Numbered from the stretch's first letter, positions 14,974-25,070 are shown. The stretch is 64,000 nt of DNA from Roseovarius indicus (GCF_008728195.1 NZ_CP031598.1:2418001-2482000), one strand, 5' to 3'. Translations and numbers: made by a program. Notes: generated by a model not told the origin, from the letters alone.

Positions 14974-17368
14974 GGTTCAGGCCGAGTTTCTCGACAGCCT
15001 GAGCGACGGGGAGATCCTGGCGCTGCCTTACCTGTTCGAGTTCTGGGCGATGGCGCACCAGATGCCGCCCGAGGGCGACTGGCGGGCCTGGGTGGCCATG
15101 GGCGGGCGCGGCGCGGGCAAGACACGCGCCGGGGCGGAATGGGTGCGGGCGCAGGTCGAGGGGGCCAAGCCGCTCGACAAGGGGCGGTGCCGGACGGTGG
15201 CTTTGGTGGCCGAGACGGTGGACCAGGCGCGCGACGTGATGGTGTTCGGGGAGAGCGGGATCCTGGCGTGTTCGCCGCCCGACCGGCGGCCCGAGTGGCA
15301 GGCGACGCGGCGGCGGCTGGTCTGGCCGAACGGGGCCACGGCGCAGGTTTTTTCGGCCAGTGAGCCGGAAAGTTTGCGGGGGCCGCAGTTCGATTGCGCC
15401 TGGGTGGATGAATATGGGTGCGCGGCGATTGACAAGGGGACGAACCAGCCCAACAAGTTCCTCGATCCGAAGTCGTCGGAAAGTGCGGTGCCGCATTATT
15501 CGAATGGCCAGCAGGACGAGCTGATCCAGTTCCAGTACCTTCGGGCGATGGCGGGGTATTGGGGCGATCCGGCGCACAACCCGGTGTCGGAGGAATATGG
15601 CGGGCCGATGGTGGATATGGAGCACGCCTATGCCTGGTCGTGGGATGCGCGGCCCTATCCGTTTTTCCCCAACGATTCCGAACGGTGGTCCGAGGGGGAG
15701 AATTACCTGCGCGGGCACTGGATCACCGGCCGGATGACGGCGTGGCGGCTGGCCTCGGTGGTGGAGGAAGTCTGCGGCCGGGCGGGGCTGGACGCCTGCG
15801 ATACGGGCGGGCTGCACGGGCATGTGCGCGGTTACCTGGTGGAGCAGGTGGCCGAGCCGCGGGCGGCGTTGCAGCCGCTGGCGATCCGGTACGGCTTCGA
15901 CGCGGTGGAGCGCGGGGGCGCGTTGGTGTTCCGTCCGCGGGACGGGCTGGCGGATCACGTGGTCGATGTCGACCGCGTTGTGCGCGATGACGAGCGCGAC
16001 GGTGCGATCGAGGAGGTGCGCGGCAGCGACGTGGAACTGGCGGGCCGCGTCAGGCTGCGGTTCATCGAGGCGGGGGCGGATTACGACGTGATCTCGGAAG
16101 AGGCGGTGTTGGGCGTGGATGATGCAAGCGTCTCGACGTCGGAGATTCCGCTGGCGATGACACGGGCCGAGGGGCGGCAGACGGTGGAGCGCTGGTTGTC
16201 GGAGTCGCGGGTGGCGACCGATACGGTGCGGCTGACGTTGCCGCGGTCGCGGCTGGCGGTTGGTGCGGGGGATGTGATCGCGCTGCCGGAAGAGGGCGGG
16301 CAGGGGCATTTCCGGGTCGACCGGGTTGAGATGCTGGCCCATGCGCAGAAGCTCGAGGCGATCCGGATCGAGCCGGCAAGCTACCGGCCGGTGCTGGTGG
16401 AGCCTGAGCTGGGCCCGCTGCGTGGGTTCGACGCGCCGGCGCCGGTGACGCCCTTCTTCCTCGACCTGCCGCTGATGACCGGCGAGGAGGTGCCACAGGC
16501 GCCGCATGTGGCGGTGACGGCGCGGCCCTGGCCCGGGTCGGCGGCGGTCTACGTGGCGGAAGGGGGCGAGGATTTCAGCCTCGACCAGATACTGGAGGCG
16601 CGGACGCCGATCGGGGTTACGGAAAATGCTTTGGCGCCGGCACCGAGCGGTGTGTTCGACCGGGGGGCGGCGCTAAGGGTGCGGATGCGGCATGGCGGGT
16701 TGCAGAGTGTCGGCGCCGACCGGTTTTTGTCGGGTGCGAACCTCTGCGCCATTGGAGATGGCAGCCCGGACGGGTGGGAGCTGTTCCAGTTCCGCGATGC
16801 GGCGCTGGTGGATGTGGACACCTACGAGATCGGGTTCCGGCTGCGGGGGCAGTTGGGGACGGAGGTGGAGGCGATCTGGCCTGCGGGGTCTTATATCGTG
16901 CGGCTGGATGGGACGCCGAAGCAGATCGGATTGACGGAAGGCCAGATCGGGCAGGAGCGGCATTACCGGGTGGGCCCGGCGAGCCGGCCGGTGGATGATC
17001 CGTCTTACGTGCACACGGTGCTGGCGTTCGAGGGGGCGGGGCTGCGGCCGTTGAGCCCGGTGCATTTGTCGGTGAACGGGGCGCCTGGTTCGGATATGGC
17101 ATTCGGCTGGATTCGGCGGACGCGGATCGGCGGGGACCGGTGGGAGACGCCCGAGGTTCCGCTGGGCGAGGAGGCAGAGCGGTATGTCGTGCGGGTCGTG
17201 CAGAGCGAGGCTGTGCTGCGCGAGGAGATGGTGAGCGCACCGGTCTGGACCTACACGGCGGCGGCACAGGGCGCGGACGGGCTGGCGGGGGCGTTCGAGG
17301 TCCGGGTGGCGCAGGTGTCGGCGCTGGTAGGTGCGGGGCGGTTCGCGGCGCTGGGGCTGGTGGCGTAG
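14864..17368 (+). CDS. Chimeric GTA gene: large terminase N-terminus fused in frame to gp15 tail protein C-terminus
   Basis: The first ~180 residues are the ATPase part of a GTA/phage large terminase: Walker A GGRGAGKT (80-87 from the TTG start) and Walker B-like CAWVDE (178-183). Immediately after, the sequence switches to the C-terminal half of RcGTA gp15, the TIM-barrel/tail-host-interaction protein: CAAIDKGTNQPNKFLDPKSS, then GGPMVDM, AWSWDARPYPFFP and a ~500-residue beta-rich phage-tail domain. The switch falls at about 15407-15421. Missing are the terminase nuclease domain, portal, protease, capsid, tail tube, tape measure and the first half of gp15. The frame is open for 834 codons. 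TTG 14864 is chosen because GGAGG lies 6 bases before it; an ATG at 14777 deep inside the small terminase gene is unlikely. Packaging function must be lost. Confidence 0.85.
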   Translation: MQNTHQRKRESCAITPSISRKQESLSGAAWLVSEGAEVQAEFLDSLSDGEILALPYLFEFWAMAHQMPPEGDWRAWVAMGGRGAGKTRAGAEWVRAQVEGAKPLDKGRCRTVALVAETVDQARDVMVFGESGILACSPPDRRPEWQATRRRLVWPNGATAQVFSASEPESLRGPQFDCAWVDEYGCAAIDKGTNQPNKFLDPKSSESAVPHYSNGQQDELIQFQYLRAMAGYWGDPAHNPVSEEYGGPMVDMEHAYAWSWDARPYPFFPNDSERWSEGENYLRGHWITGRMTAWRLASVVEEVCGRAGLDACDTGGLHGHVRGYLVEQVAEPRAALQPLAIRYGFDAVERGGALVFRPRDGLADHVVDVDRVVRDDERDGAIEEVRGSDVELAGRVRLRFIEAGADYDVISEEAVLGVDDASVSTSEIPLAMTRAEGRQTVERWLSESRVATDTVRLTLPRSRLAVGAGDVIALPEEGGQGHFRVDRVEMLAHAQKLEAIRIEPASYRPVLVEPELGPLRGFDAPAPVTPFFLDLPLMTGEEVPQAPHVAVTARPWPGSAAVYVAEGGEDFSLDQILEARTPIGVTENALAPAPSGVFDRGAALRVRMRHGGLQSVGADRFLSGANLCAIGDGSPDGWELFQFRDAALVDVDTYEIGFRLRGQLGTEVEAIWPAGSYIVRLDGTPKQIGLTEGQIGQERHYRVGPASRPVDDPSYVHTVLAFEGAGLRPLSPVHLSVNGAPGSDMAFGWIRRTRIGGDRWETPEVPLGEEAERYVVRVVQSEAVLREEMVSAPVWTYTAAAQGADGLAGAFEVRVAQVSALVGAGRFAALGLVA

Positions 17369-17428
17369 GGTGGGTGCGAACCCACCTTCGCGACGGTGAA
17401 CGGGGTTTGGTGGGTTGGCACCCACCCT
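17367..17428. repeat. Nested inverted repeat downstream of the GTA remnant
   Basis: Two 20-base arms (17367-17386 and 17409-17428) are inverted copies of each other with one mismatch, and each arm is itself a hairpin with the stem GGTGGGT/ACCCACC. The first begins right at the stop codon of the chimeric gene. It may serve as a terminator-like structure or a dispersed palindromic element. Confidence 0.75.
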
Positions 17429-17457
17429 TGTCTCTTTGATCTGTGCGATATTGTGTA

Positions 17458-17595
17458 TCGGCAGGCGAGACCCCGTCCCACCCTTGGTCCTTGAGACCGT
17501 CACGTAGCCCGGGGCTCGTCTGCCGACCGTTGTCAAACCTGAACAGTTGCCAGGGAGGGCTGTGCAACCAGCCGATCCCGCAGATCAAGGACAGG
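17458..17595 (+). ncRNA. Candidate IS110 bridge RNA (structured leader)
   Basis: The non-coding left part of the IS110 element folds strongly. Stem 1 pairs 17458-17475 with 17510-17526 (about 17 pairs, one G-U and one bulge) around a 34-base loop that holds a small hairpin (GGTC 17486-17489 with GACC 17495-17498). A second hairpin pairs GTTGC 17546-17550 with GCAAC 17564-17568 around a 13-base loop. Two large loops upstream of the recombinase gene fit the bridge RNA plan described for IS110 elements, where the loops specify target and donor DNA. RNA extent and guide bases are inferred. Confidence 0.5.
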
Positions 17596-17599
17596 CCCC

Positions 17600-18535
17600 A
17601 TGACTTTGCCACAAGATGTCATCGGCGTCGATATCGCCAAGGACTGGATCGACGTCTTCTTTCTGTCCGCCCGCCGGGCGGAGCGGGTGCCGATGGCGAC
17701 CGCCGAGCTTCGGGCTTTCGCCGCCCGGGCCCGGGGGGCGCTGGTGGTGTTCGAGGCCTCGGGCGGGTACGAGCACCCGCTGGCCGAGGCGCTCGGCGCG
17801 GCGGATGTCACCTACGCCCGGGTCAACCCGCGGCAGGCGCGGGAGTTCGCCCGCGCCACGGGCCGGCTGGCCAAGACCGACCGGGTCGATGCCCGGGTGC
17901 TGGCGGAGATGGGTCGGGCGCTGGCTTTGCGCCCGACGCCGCCGGCCGATCCCGGGCGGGCGCGGCTGGCCGGCCTGATGGGCCGCCGGGACGATCTCGG
18001 CGCGATGCTGCGGGCCGAGATGGCGCGCCTGCGTCAGGCCCGCGATGCCTCTGTCCGCCGCGATATCGGCAGCATGATCGCGCTGCTGCGCCGCCGGATC
18101 GGCAAGCTCGAGGCCGAGATCGCCGCGGTGATCGGGGCGGATGAGGCGCTGTCGGACCGGTCGCGCCTCTTGCGGACGATGCCGGGGGTGGGGCCGCTGC
18201 TGGCGGCAAGCCTGCTGGCCCGGCTGCCCGAGCTGGGCCGTCTCGACCGCCGGGCGATCGCCAGCCTCGCCGGTCTGGCGCCGCATGCCTGCGACAGCGG
18301 CCGGTTCCGGGGGAAGCGGCGGATCTGGGGCGGCCGCGCGGAGGTGCGGCGCACGCTCTGCCTCGCGGGGTTCATCGCCAGCCGGTATGACCCGGCGCTA
18401 AGGGCCTTCCGGCGCAAGCTGCAGGAAGTCGGCAAGCCCGTGAAACTCGCCATCGTCGCCTGCGCCCGCAAGCTGATCACCGTCCTCAACGCAATGCTGC
18501 GGGATCAAAGGGAGCACCGGCCAGGGACGGGATAA
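17600..18535 (+). CDS. IS110 family transposase (DEDD/serine recombinase)
   Basis: A 311-residue protein. The N-terminal RuvC-like DEDD domain has the four acidic residues Asp11 (VIGVDIAKD), Glu52 (VFEASGGYE), Asp94 and Asp97 (KTDRVDAR). A coiled middle follows, then the C-terminal Transposase_20 domain with MPGVGPLLAASLLARLPELG and the candidate nucleophile Ser233 in ACDSGRFRG. All expected catalytic residues are present, so it may be active. It uses ATG 17600. Confidence 0.95.
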   Translation: MTLPQDVIGVDIAKDWIDVFFLSARRAERVPMATAELRAFAARARGALVVFEASGGYEHPLAEALGAADVTYARVNPRQAREFARATGRLAKTDRVDARVLAEMGRALALRPTPPADPGRARLAGLMGRRDDLGAMLRAEMARLRQARDASVRRDIGSMIALLRRRIGKLEAEIAAVIGADEALSDRSRLLRTMPGVGPLLAASLLARLPELGRLDRRAIASLAGLAPHACDSGRFRGKRRIWGGRAEVRRTLCLAGFIASRYDPALRAFRRKLQEVGKPVKLAIVACARKLITVLNAMLRDQREHRPGTG

Positions 18536-18554
18536 GAAAGACAGTTGCTACGGG

Positions 18555-18893
18555 TCAGCCGCTCGCGCAGTCAACGCAGCGGGAGGCGGCCGGGTCGAGG
18601 CGGAGGCGGCCAGGGGCGATGGCGTCGCCGCAATCCTCGCAATAGCCGAACTCACCGTCGTCCATGCGGGACAGGGCCGCCTGGAGCCGGGCGCGTTCGG
18701 TCTTGCGGCGGGCGCTGGTGGCCTTGGCCATGGCCTGGTTCTGGAGGGCGTCCATCCGGCTGAGGCGGCCGACAGCCTGTTGGTCAAGTTCCACCGTCGC
18801 CTGACCGGCCTCGCCCATGTGATCCTCGGCGTCGAGCTCGGCCATGCGCGCGGCGATCAGGTCGCGGAATTCCTGAAGGCTTTCTTCATTCAT
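18555..18893 (-). CDS. DksA/TraR-type C4 zinc-finger protein
   Basis: A 112-residue protein: an N-terminal coiled-coil (about 5-75) and a C-terminal four-cysteine zinc finger, CEDCGDAI then SRCVDCASG. This is the short DksA-like form, which binds the RNA polymerase secondary channel and modulates transcription with ppGpp. Start 18893 (MNEESLQEFRD) was chosen as the family-typical start; ATG 18914 in frame is possible. Divergent from cysE. The IS110 element ends right at its 3' side but leaves the stop intact. Confidence 0.9.
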   Translation of the reverse strand: MNEESLQEFRDLIAARMAELDAEDHMGEAGQATVELDQQAVGRLSRMDALQNQAMAKATSARRKTERARLQAALSRMDDGEFGYCEDCGDAIAPGRLRLDPAASRCVDCASG

Positions 18894-18978
18894 TCTTGTG
18901 AAAGCTCCCATCACGCCTTTGCATTTTACGCGCCGTGCCTAAATGGTATAGTCCGGCATGCCCATGAGGAGCAATGAC

Positions 18979-19785
18979 ATGGCTGAAACCCGTACCAAAC
19001 TGGCCGAGCTCGACCCGGTCTGGGCCCGGATCAAGACCGAGGCCGAAGAATCCGTCGAGCATGAACCGCTTCTGGGCGGGGTCGTGCATTCATCCATTCT
19101 GCACCACAAGACGCTGGAATCGGCCCTGGCCTACAGGGTGTCGATGAAGCTGACCTCGAACGAGATGTCGGAGCAGATCCTGCGGGAAATCTGTGACATG
19201 GCCTATAGCGACGACGACAGCCTGGGCATGGCGGCGCGGGCCGATATCGTGGCGGTCTATGACCGAGACCCGGCCTGCGACCGGTTCCTGCTGCCGATGC
19301 TGTTCTTCAAGGGCTTCCAGGCGATCCAGGCGTATCGCATCGCGCATTGGCTGTGGACGAAGGGCCGCCGCGACATGGCGCGGTTCTTCCAGATGCGCGC
19401 GTCGGAAACCTTCGGGGTGGATATTCACCCGGCGGCGAAGATCGGCAAGGGCATCATGATCGACCATGCTCATTCGATCGTCATCGGCGAGACGGCGGTG
19501 GTGGGCGACAACGTCTCGATGCTGCATTCGGTCACGCTGGGCGGGACCGGCAAGGAAGAGCAGGACCGTCACCCCAAGATCGGCGATGGTGTTCTGATCG
19601 GGGCCGGCGCCAAGGTCCTGGGCAATATCAAGGTCGGGCATTGCAGCCGTATCGCCGCAGGGTCGGTGGTGTTGCAGGAGGTGCCGCCTTGCAAGACGGT
19701 GGCCGGTGTGCCCGCGAAGATCGTGGGCGAGGCGGGCTGCGATCAGCCGTCGGTCAACATGGACCAGCTGCTGGGCGTGCGCTGA
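18979..19785 (+). CDS. cysE: Serine O-acetyltransferase
   Basis: CysE makes O-acetylserine from serine and acetyl-CoA, the first step of cysteine synthesis. The 268-residue protein has an N-terminal helical domain (1-140) and a left-handed beta-helix of hexapeptide repeats (FGVDIHPAAKIGKGIMIDHA, VIGETAVVGDNVSMLHSVTL, GGTGKEEQDRHPKIGDGVLI). The catalytic His/Asp pair lies in the DIHPAAK and MIDHAHS region. ATG 18979 has GGAG 9 bases upstream; the earlier ATG 18958 lacks this. A likely -10 box TATAGT is at 18947-18952. It sits downstream of the GTA locus, a position I recall for other Rhodobacterales. Confidence 0.95.
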   Translation: MAETRTKLAELDPVWARIKTEAEESVEHEPLLGGVVHSSILHHKTLESALAYRVSMKLTSNEMSEQILREICDMAYSDDDSLGMAARADIVAVYDRDPACDRFLLPMLFFKGFQAIQAYRIAHWLWTKGRRDMARFFQMRASETFGVDIHPAAKIGKGIMIDHAHSIVIGETAVVGDNVSMLHSVTLGGTGKEEQDRHPKIGDGVLIGAGAKVLGNIKVGHCSRIAAGSVVLQEVPPCKTVAGVPAKIVGEAGCDQPSVNMDQLLGVR

Positions 19786-19797
19786 AGGAGCCTCGCG

Positions 19798-19820
19798 TCC
19801 CGGGCTTGATCCGGGACCTC
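19798..19820. repeat. Dispersed palindromic repeat, copy 1
   Basis: The sequence TCCCGG-G-CTTGAT-CCGGGA followed by CCTC matches 36443-36465 at nearly every base. Both copies directly follow a coding region and carry a 7-bp stem, the pattern of a short dispersed intergenic repeat. Confidence 0.65.
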
Positions 19821-19843
19821 GTGCTGGCCCTGGCTGAAATGAA

Positions 19844-19870
19844 AAAGCCCCGGATGATGTCCGGGGCTTT
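19844..19870. terminator. Bidirectional terminator between cysE and the lipoprotein gene
   Basis: AAAGCCCCGGA (19844-19854) pairs perfectly with TCCGGGGCTTT (19860-19870) around a 5-base loop. A and T flanks allow function for both convergent transcripts. Confidence 0.85.
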
Positions 19871-19895
19871 CCTGTGTCCGACGGTCTGACGCGGC

Positions 19896-20666
19896 TCAGT
19901 TCACCGAGTCGAGCTCTGCTTTCTTGGCTTCGCGTTGCTTGCGCGCGCGCTTGTAGGCGAAGACCTCCTGGCGCGGGGTCCAGTTGTAGCGGGTGTCCTC
20001 GCGGACGATGTCCCAGTACAGATCGCCGGCGTTGCGCCAGGGGTCGAGCACGATGCTGTCATACATCGAGTCGCCGCGACGGCCGAGGATGGTCGAACTG
20101 TGCTCCAGCCGGATGTTGTTGTAATTGGCGATGGCGCGGTGGATCTCGAGCGTCTTGAACCGCTCCATCTGAAGGCGGATGTCGAGGTCATGCGCCCAGT
20201 GCCAGCAGAGGCCGCGGGGCTTCTGGCCGAAATTGACCTTGGTGTTGTGCGCCAGCGGGCTGCTGTCTTCGATCTGGTACTCGACGACGAGCTGGTCGAC
20301 ATAGGTGTAGACGACGCGGGCGGCGCGGGCCGCTTCCTCGGGGTCGACGCCTGGGCCGAGATTCATGAACGCCTGGCGAAGCTTTTCGATGTCGGCGGCG
20401 TGTTTCTGCGCCGAGGCATCGCGGAACGCCTGGTCGAACAGCTTGGGCGGCGGGACAGTGCGGACCTGACGGGTGCCGTAGGCGGTTTCGACTTCCCGGA
20501 TCGTGCCGTTCGTTGCGGCGCTGCCGGGGGCGAGGGCGTTGGTCGTCACATCCTCGGAGAAGCTGGCCGACGTGACGGGCGCGCGCACATCGTTGGGGGC
20601 CTCCACGCAGCCGGCGGCAAGTAGGATGAGCGGAACGGCGGCGAACCGTCTGACAGTCGATAGCAT
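19896..20666 (-). CDS. Lipoprotein, putative transglutaminase/papain-like fold
   Basis: A 256-residue protein with a lipoprotein signal peptide (LLAAGC, lipidated Cys20). The C-terminal half has GLCWHWAHDL (Cys followed by aromatic residues), a later His in RLEHSSTIL and VLDPWRNAGDLYW. This Cys-His-Asp order is that of transglutaminase-like or NlpC/papain-fold enzymes, which is an inference from motif order only. The last ~25 residues are basic. It faces cysE across a shared terminator. I cannot name a family. Confidence 0.75.
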   Translation of the reverse strand: MLSTVRRFAAVPLILLAAGCVEAPNDVRAPVTSASFSEDVTTNALAPGSAATNGTIREVETAYGTRQVRTVPPPKLFDQAFRDASAQKHAADIEKLRQAFMNLGPGVDPEEAARAARVVYTYVDQLVVEYQIEDSSPLAHNTKVNFGQKPRGLCWHWAHDLDIRLQMERFKTLEIHRAIANYNNIRLEHSSTILGRRGDSMYDSIVLDPWRNAGDLYWDIVREDTRYNWTPRQEVFAYKRARKQREAKKAELDSVN

Positions 20667-20794
20667 ATACTCGGAATCCGATCGTCGTTGGGACTTTCGT
20701 GCAAGCTAGTCTCAGCGGCCCGGGAAGTCGATAGAACGCGATGGATTGTGCGCCCGGGGTGGCGCCGACGCATCAGTTCGCGGTCACGATTTCG

Positions 20795-21127
20795 TCAGCA
20801 GAGCTGATCGTAGGCTTCCATCGCCTTCACGCCGTACATGAAGCCCGGCCCGCCGTTCATCATCACGCAGACATTGATGGTTTCGGCGATCTCGTCGCGC
20901 GTGGCGCCGGCGCGGATGGCGGCCTTGACGTGGAAGCCGATGCAGTCGTTGCACTGCTTGGAAATGCCGATGGCGAGGGCGATCAGTTCCTTCTCCTTCG
21001 TGCCGAGCGCGCCGGGGGCCAGGGCTGCGTTGTGCAGGTCGCGAAAGCCCTTGGCGGCGTCGCTTTGCTCGGCGCGGAAGGGGGTGAGAAGGGAGTTGGT
21101 ATGGTCGAGGGTGGCTTTCCAGTCCAT
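20795..21127 (-). CDS. Carboxymuconolactone decarboxylase/AhpD-like protein
   Basis: A 110-residue all-helical protein with the AhpD-type redox motif KQCNDCIGFHVKAA (CxxC followed by H at +3), and MNGGPGFMYG. Such proteins reduce peroxiredoxins or act as small oxidoreductases; true decarboxylases of the family lack the CxxC. Its ATG is preceded by GGAG. It lies just after the pyruvate dehydrogenase operon terminator, in the same direction, and AhpD partners in mycobacteria are linked to lipoyl E2 enzymes, so a role with the Pdh complex is conceivable but not shown. Confidence 0.88.
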   Translation of the reverse strand: MDWKATLDHTNSLLTPFRAEQSDAAKGFRDLHNAALAPGALGTKEKELIALAIGISKQCNDCIGFHVKAAIRAGATRDEIAETINVCVMMNGGPGFMYGVKAMEAYDQLC

Positions 21128-21203
21128 CGGGTGTCTCCTGTTGCCGGTTGGTTTCGGGATAGCGCCAGATGGACCGGGGCGAATTGAGCCAGATCAAGAT
21201 GTG

Positions 21204-21232
21204 AAAAGGCCCCCGGGGATGCCGGGGGCCTT
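21204..21232 (-). terminator. Terminator of the pdhA-pdhB-pdhC operon
   Basis: On the minus strand an 11-bp stem (AAGGCCCCCGG 21206-21216 with CCGGGGGCCTT 21222-21232) and 5-base loop end in a short T run. Confidence 0.8.
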
Positions 21233-21257
21233 GGGTGTCTGGAAGGGGTGGCCCGGG

Positions 21258-22607
21258 TCAGGCCAGCATCACCATCGGGTTCTCGAGGTTCTGGACGATC
21301 TGCTCCAGAAGCTGTGCGCCGAGCGCCCCGTCGATGACCCGGTGATCGACCGAGAGGGTGACCGACATGACGGTGGCCACGGTGAGTTCGCCATCGTCGC
21401 CTACGACCGGCTTCTTCACGCCCGAACCCACGGCAAGGATGCCGCCATGGGGCGGGTTGATGACGGCGTCGAAATTGTCGATGCCGAACATGCCGAGGTT
21501 GGAGATGGCGAAGCTGCCGCCCTGGTATTCCTGGGGCGCGAGCTTGCGGTCGCGGGCGCGGGTGGCGAGGTCTTTCATCTCGGCCGAGAGGGTCGAGAGC
21601 GATTTCATGTCGGCATCTTTCAGCACCGGTGTGAAGAGCCCGCCTTCGATCGCCACGGCGACGGCCACGTCGGAGGCCTTCATCTTCAGCACCCGGTCGC
21701 CCGCCCAGACGGCGTTGGCATCCGGCACGGCCTGAAGCGCGAGGGCGCTGGCCTTGATGATGAAGTCGTTGACCGACAGTTTGACGCCGCGGCCTTCGAG
21801 CTGCTTGTTGAGTTGGCTGCGGAATTTCAGCAGCGCATCAAGCTTGATATCCCGGCGCAGGTAGAAATGCGGGATGGTCTGCTTGGCCTCGGTCAGGCGG
21901 GCGGCGATGGTCTTGCGCATCCCGTCGAGCTTGATCTCTTCGTACTCGCGGCCCTCGTACATGGCGGCGACGGCGTCGGCCGATGGGCCGGCCGGTGCGG
22001 CGGCAGGGGCTGCTGCGGCGGGTGCGGCTTTTTCCTCGGCCTTGGTCGGGGCCGCCTCGGGCTTGGCGCCTTCCACGTCGGCCTTGACGATGCGGCCATG
22101 GGGGCCGGAGCCCTTGATCTGGCCGAGGTCGAGACCTTTCTGTGCGGCGATCCGGCGGGCGAGGGGGGAGGCGAAGATGCGCTCGCCCTTGTCGTCTTTC
22201 GGGGCGGCCGGGGCAGGGGTGTCAGGCTTGGCCTCGGGCGCGCCGCCACCGCCGCCTTCGGGCGTGGCGGCGGGTTTCTCGGCCTTTTCGTCACCGGCAC
22301 TGCCGCCTCCGGCAGGTTCCGATTTCGGGGCCGAGGCGTCGCTGTCGATGTCGTCGGCGCTTTCGCCTTCTTCCAGAAGCACGGCGATGGGGGTGTTCAC
22401 TTTCACCCCTTCGGTACCTTCCTCGATCAGGATCTTGCCGATCGTGCCTTCGTCGACGGCTTCGAACTCCATCGTCGCCTTGTCGGTCTCGATCTCGGCC
22501 AGAAGGTCGCCGGAATTGACCGTGTCACCTTCCTTGACCAGCCACTTGGCCAGCGTGCCCTCTTCCATGGTCGGAGACAGGGCGGGCATGAGAATTTCGG
22601 TAGGCAT
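21258..22607 (-). CDS. pdhC: Pyruvate dehydrogenase E2, dihydrolipoamide acetyltransferase
   Basis: The 449-residue core of the complex transfers acetyl from lipoate to CoA. Residues 1-80 are a lipoyl domain with the modified Lys in [12 protein letters not shown]. An Ala/Pro-rich linker follows, then the E1/E3-binding domain ([20 protein letters not shown], then [14 protein letters not shown]) and the catalytic domain ending with the active-site [16 protein letters not shown]. It is the third gene of the operon, 12 bases after pdhB. Confidence 0.96.
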   Translation of the reverse strand: MPTEILMPALSPTMEEGTLAKWLVKEGDTVNSGDLLAEIETDKATMEFEAVDEGTIGKILIEEGTEGVKVNTPIAVLLEEGESADDIDSDASAPKSEPAGGGSAGDEKAEKPAATPEGGGGGAPEAKPDTPAPAAPKDDKGERIFASPLARRIAAQKGLDLGQIKGSGPHGRIVKADVEGAKPEAAPTKAEEKAAPAAAAPAAAPAGPSADAVAAMYEGREYEEIKLDGMRKTIAARLTEAKQTIPHFYLRRDIKLDALLKFRSQLNKQLEGRGVKLSVNDFIIKASALALQAVPDANAVWAGDRVLKMKASDVAVAVAIEGGLFTPVLKDADMKSLSTLSAEMKDLATRARDRKLAPQEYQGGSFAISNLGMFGIDNFDAVINPPHGGILAVGSGVKKPVVGDDGELTVATVMSVTLSVDHRVIDGALGAQLLEQIVQNLENPMVMLA

Positions 22608-22619
22608 TCGTTGATCTCC

Positions 22620-24017
<1,398 letters not shown>

Positions 24018-24033
24018 CTTTCTTATCTCCTTC

Positions 24034-25044
24034 TCACGCGTTCTGCGGGGCGACGTCGGCGACGATGTCGGTCCAGAGCTCTTCGGTCGCGGGCTCGGGG
24101 CTGTCCTTGGCGAAATCGGCGGAGGCGTTCACGATGCCCTTGATCTCCTTGTCGATCGCCTTGAGATCTTCCTCGGTGGCGTGGTCGCCGGCCAGCAGCA
24201 GGTCGCGCACGTGTTCGATGGCGTCTTTCTCCTCGCGGATCTTCTGGACCTCCTCGCGGGTGCGGTACTTGGCCGGGTCCGACATGGAGTGGCCGCGATA
24301 GCGGTAGGTCTTGATTTCGAGGATGTAGGGGCCGTCGCCCGAGCGGCAGTGCTTGACTGCCTTTTCGCCGGCTTCCTTGACCGCCAGAACGTCCATCCCG
24401 TCGACCGCCTCGCCGGGGATGCCGAAGGCCTCGCCGCGGGTGTAGATCTCGGGGGTGGAGGTCGAGCGTTTCTGCGAGGTGCCCATGGCGTACTGGTTGT
24501 TCTCGATCACGAAGACGACCGGCAGCTTCCAGAGGGCGGCCATGTTGAAGGTCTCGTAGACTTGGCCTTGGTTGGCGGCGCCGTCACCGAAATAGGTGAA
24601 GGTGACGCGGCCGTTCTCGAGATACTTGTCGGCGAAGGCGAGGCCCGCGCCGAGGGGCACGTTGGCGCCGACGATGCCGTGGCCGCCGTAGAAGTGCTTG
24701 TCGGTCGAGAACATGTGCATGGACCCGCCCTTGCCCTTGGAATAGCCCCCATCGCGGCCGGTGAGCTCGGCCATGACGCCATCGGGGTTCATCCCGCAGG
24801 CCAGCATGTGGCCGTGGTCGCGGTAGGTGGTGACCCGCTTGTCGCCTTCCTCTGCCGCGGCCTCTAGGCCGACGACGACGGCCTCCTGGCCGATATAGAG
24901 GTGGCAGAACCCGCCGATGAGCCCCATACCGTAAAGCTGACCGGCTTTTTCCTCGAATCGCCGGATCAGAAGCATGTCACGGTAGTATTGTTTCAGCTCG
25001 TCGGCAGAAACGTTTGGTTTCTTTGTGGTTTTCCGGGCAGCCAT
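24034..25044 (-). CDS. pdhA: Pyruvate dehydrogenase E1 alpha subunit
   Basis: A 336-residue protein binding thiamine diphosphate: the GDG...NN motif is [19 protein letters not shown] through [10 protein letters not shown]. Also visible are [10 protein letters not shown] and the loop [15 protein letters not shown]. It is first in the pdhA-pdhB-pdhC operon, with 16 bases to pdhB. An AT-rich palindrome 27 bases upstream of the start probably binds a regulator. No E3 (lpd) gene follows in this window. Confidence 0.97.
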   Translation of the reverse strand: MAARKTTKKPNVSADELKQYYRDMLLIRRFEEKAGQLYGMGLIGGFCHLYIGQEAVVVGLEAAAEEGDKRVTTYRDHGHMLACGMNPDGVMAELTGRDGGYSKGKGGSMHMFSTDKHFYGGHGIVGANVPLGAGLAFADKYLENGRVTFTYFGDGAANQGQVYETFNMAALWKLPVVFVIENNQYAMGTSQKRSTSTPEIYTRGEAFGIPGEAVDGMDVLAVKEAGEKAVKHCRSGDGPYILEIKTYRYRGHSMSDPAKYRTREEVQKIREEKDAIEHVRDLLLAGDHATEEDLKAIDKEIKGIVNASADFAKDSPEPATEELWTDIVADVAPQNA

Positions 25045-25070
25045 GGGTGGCGTTCTCCTCCGCTCACAAT

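Larger units (their letters stand above)
17458..18554 (+). mobile_element. IS110-family insertion sequence (ends approximate)
   Basis: Consists of a structured non-coding left part, one intact recombinase gene and a very short right end that must lie within 18536-18554 because the dksA-like gene stops at 18555. IS110 elements have no terminal inverted repeats and make no long target duplication, so exact ends cannot be set here; the left end could be up to ~30 bases further out, after the nested repeat. The element sits between the GTA remnant and dksA. Confidence 0.65.

Noticed and set aside
14936..16507. Minus-strand open frame (523 codons) opposite the GTA chimera
   Set aside because: Composition is Arg/His/Pro-rich shadow sequence; the plus strand carries clear terminase and gp15 motifs.
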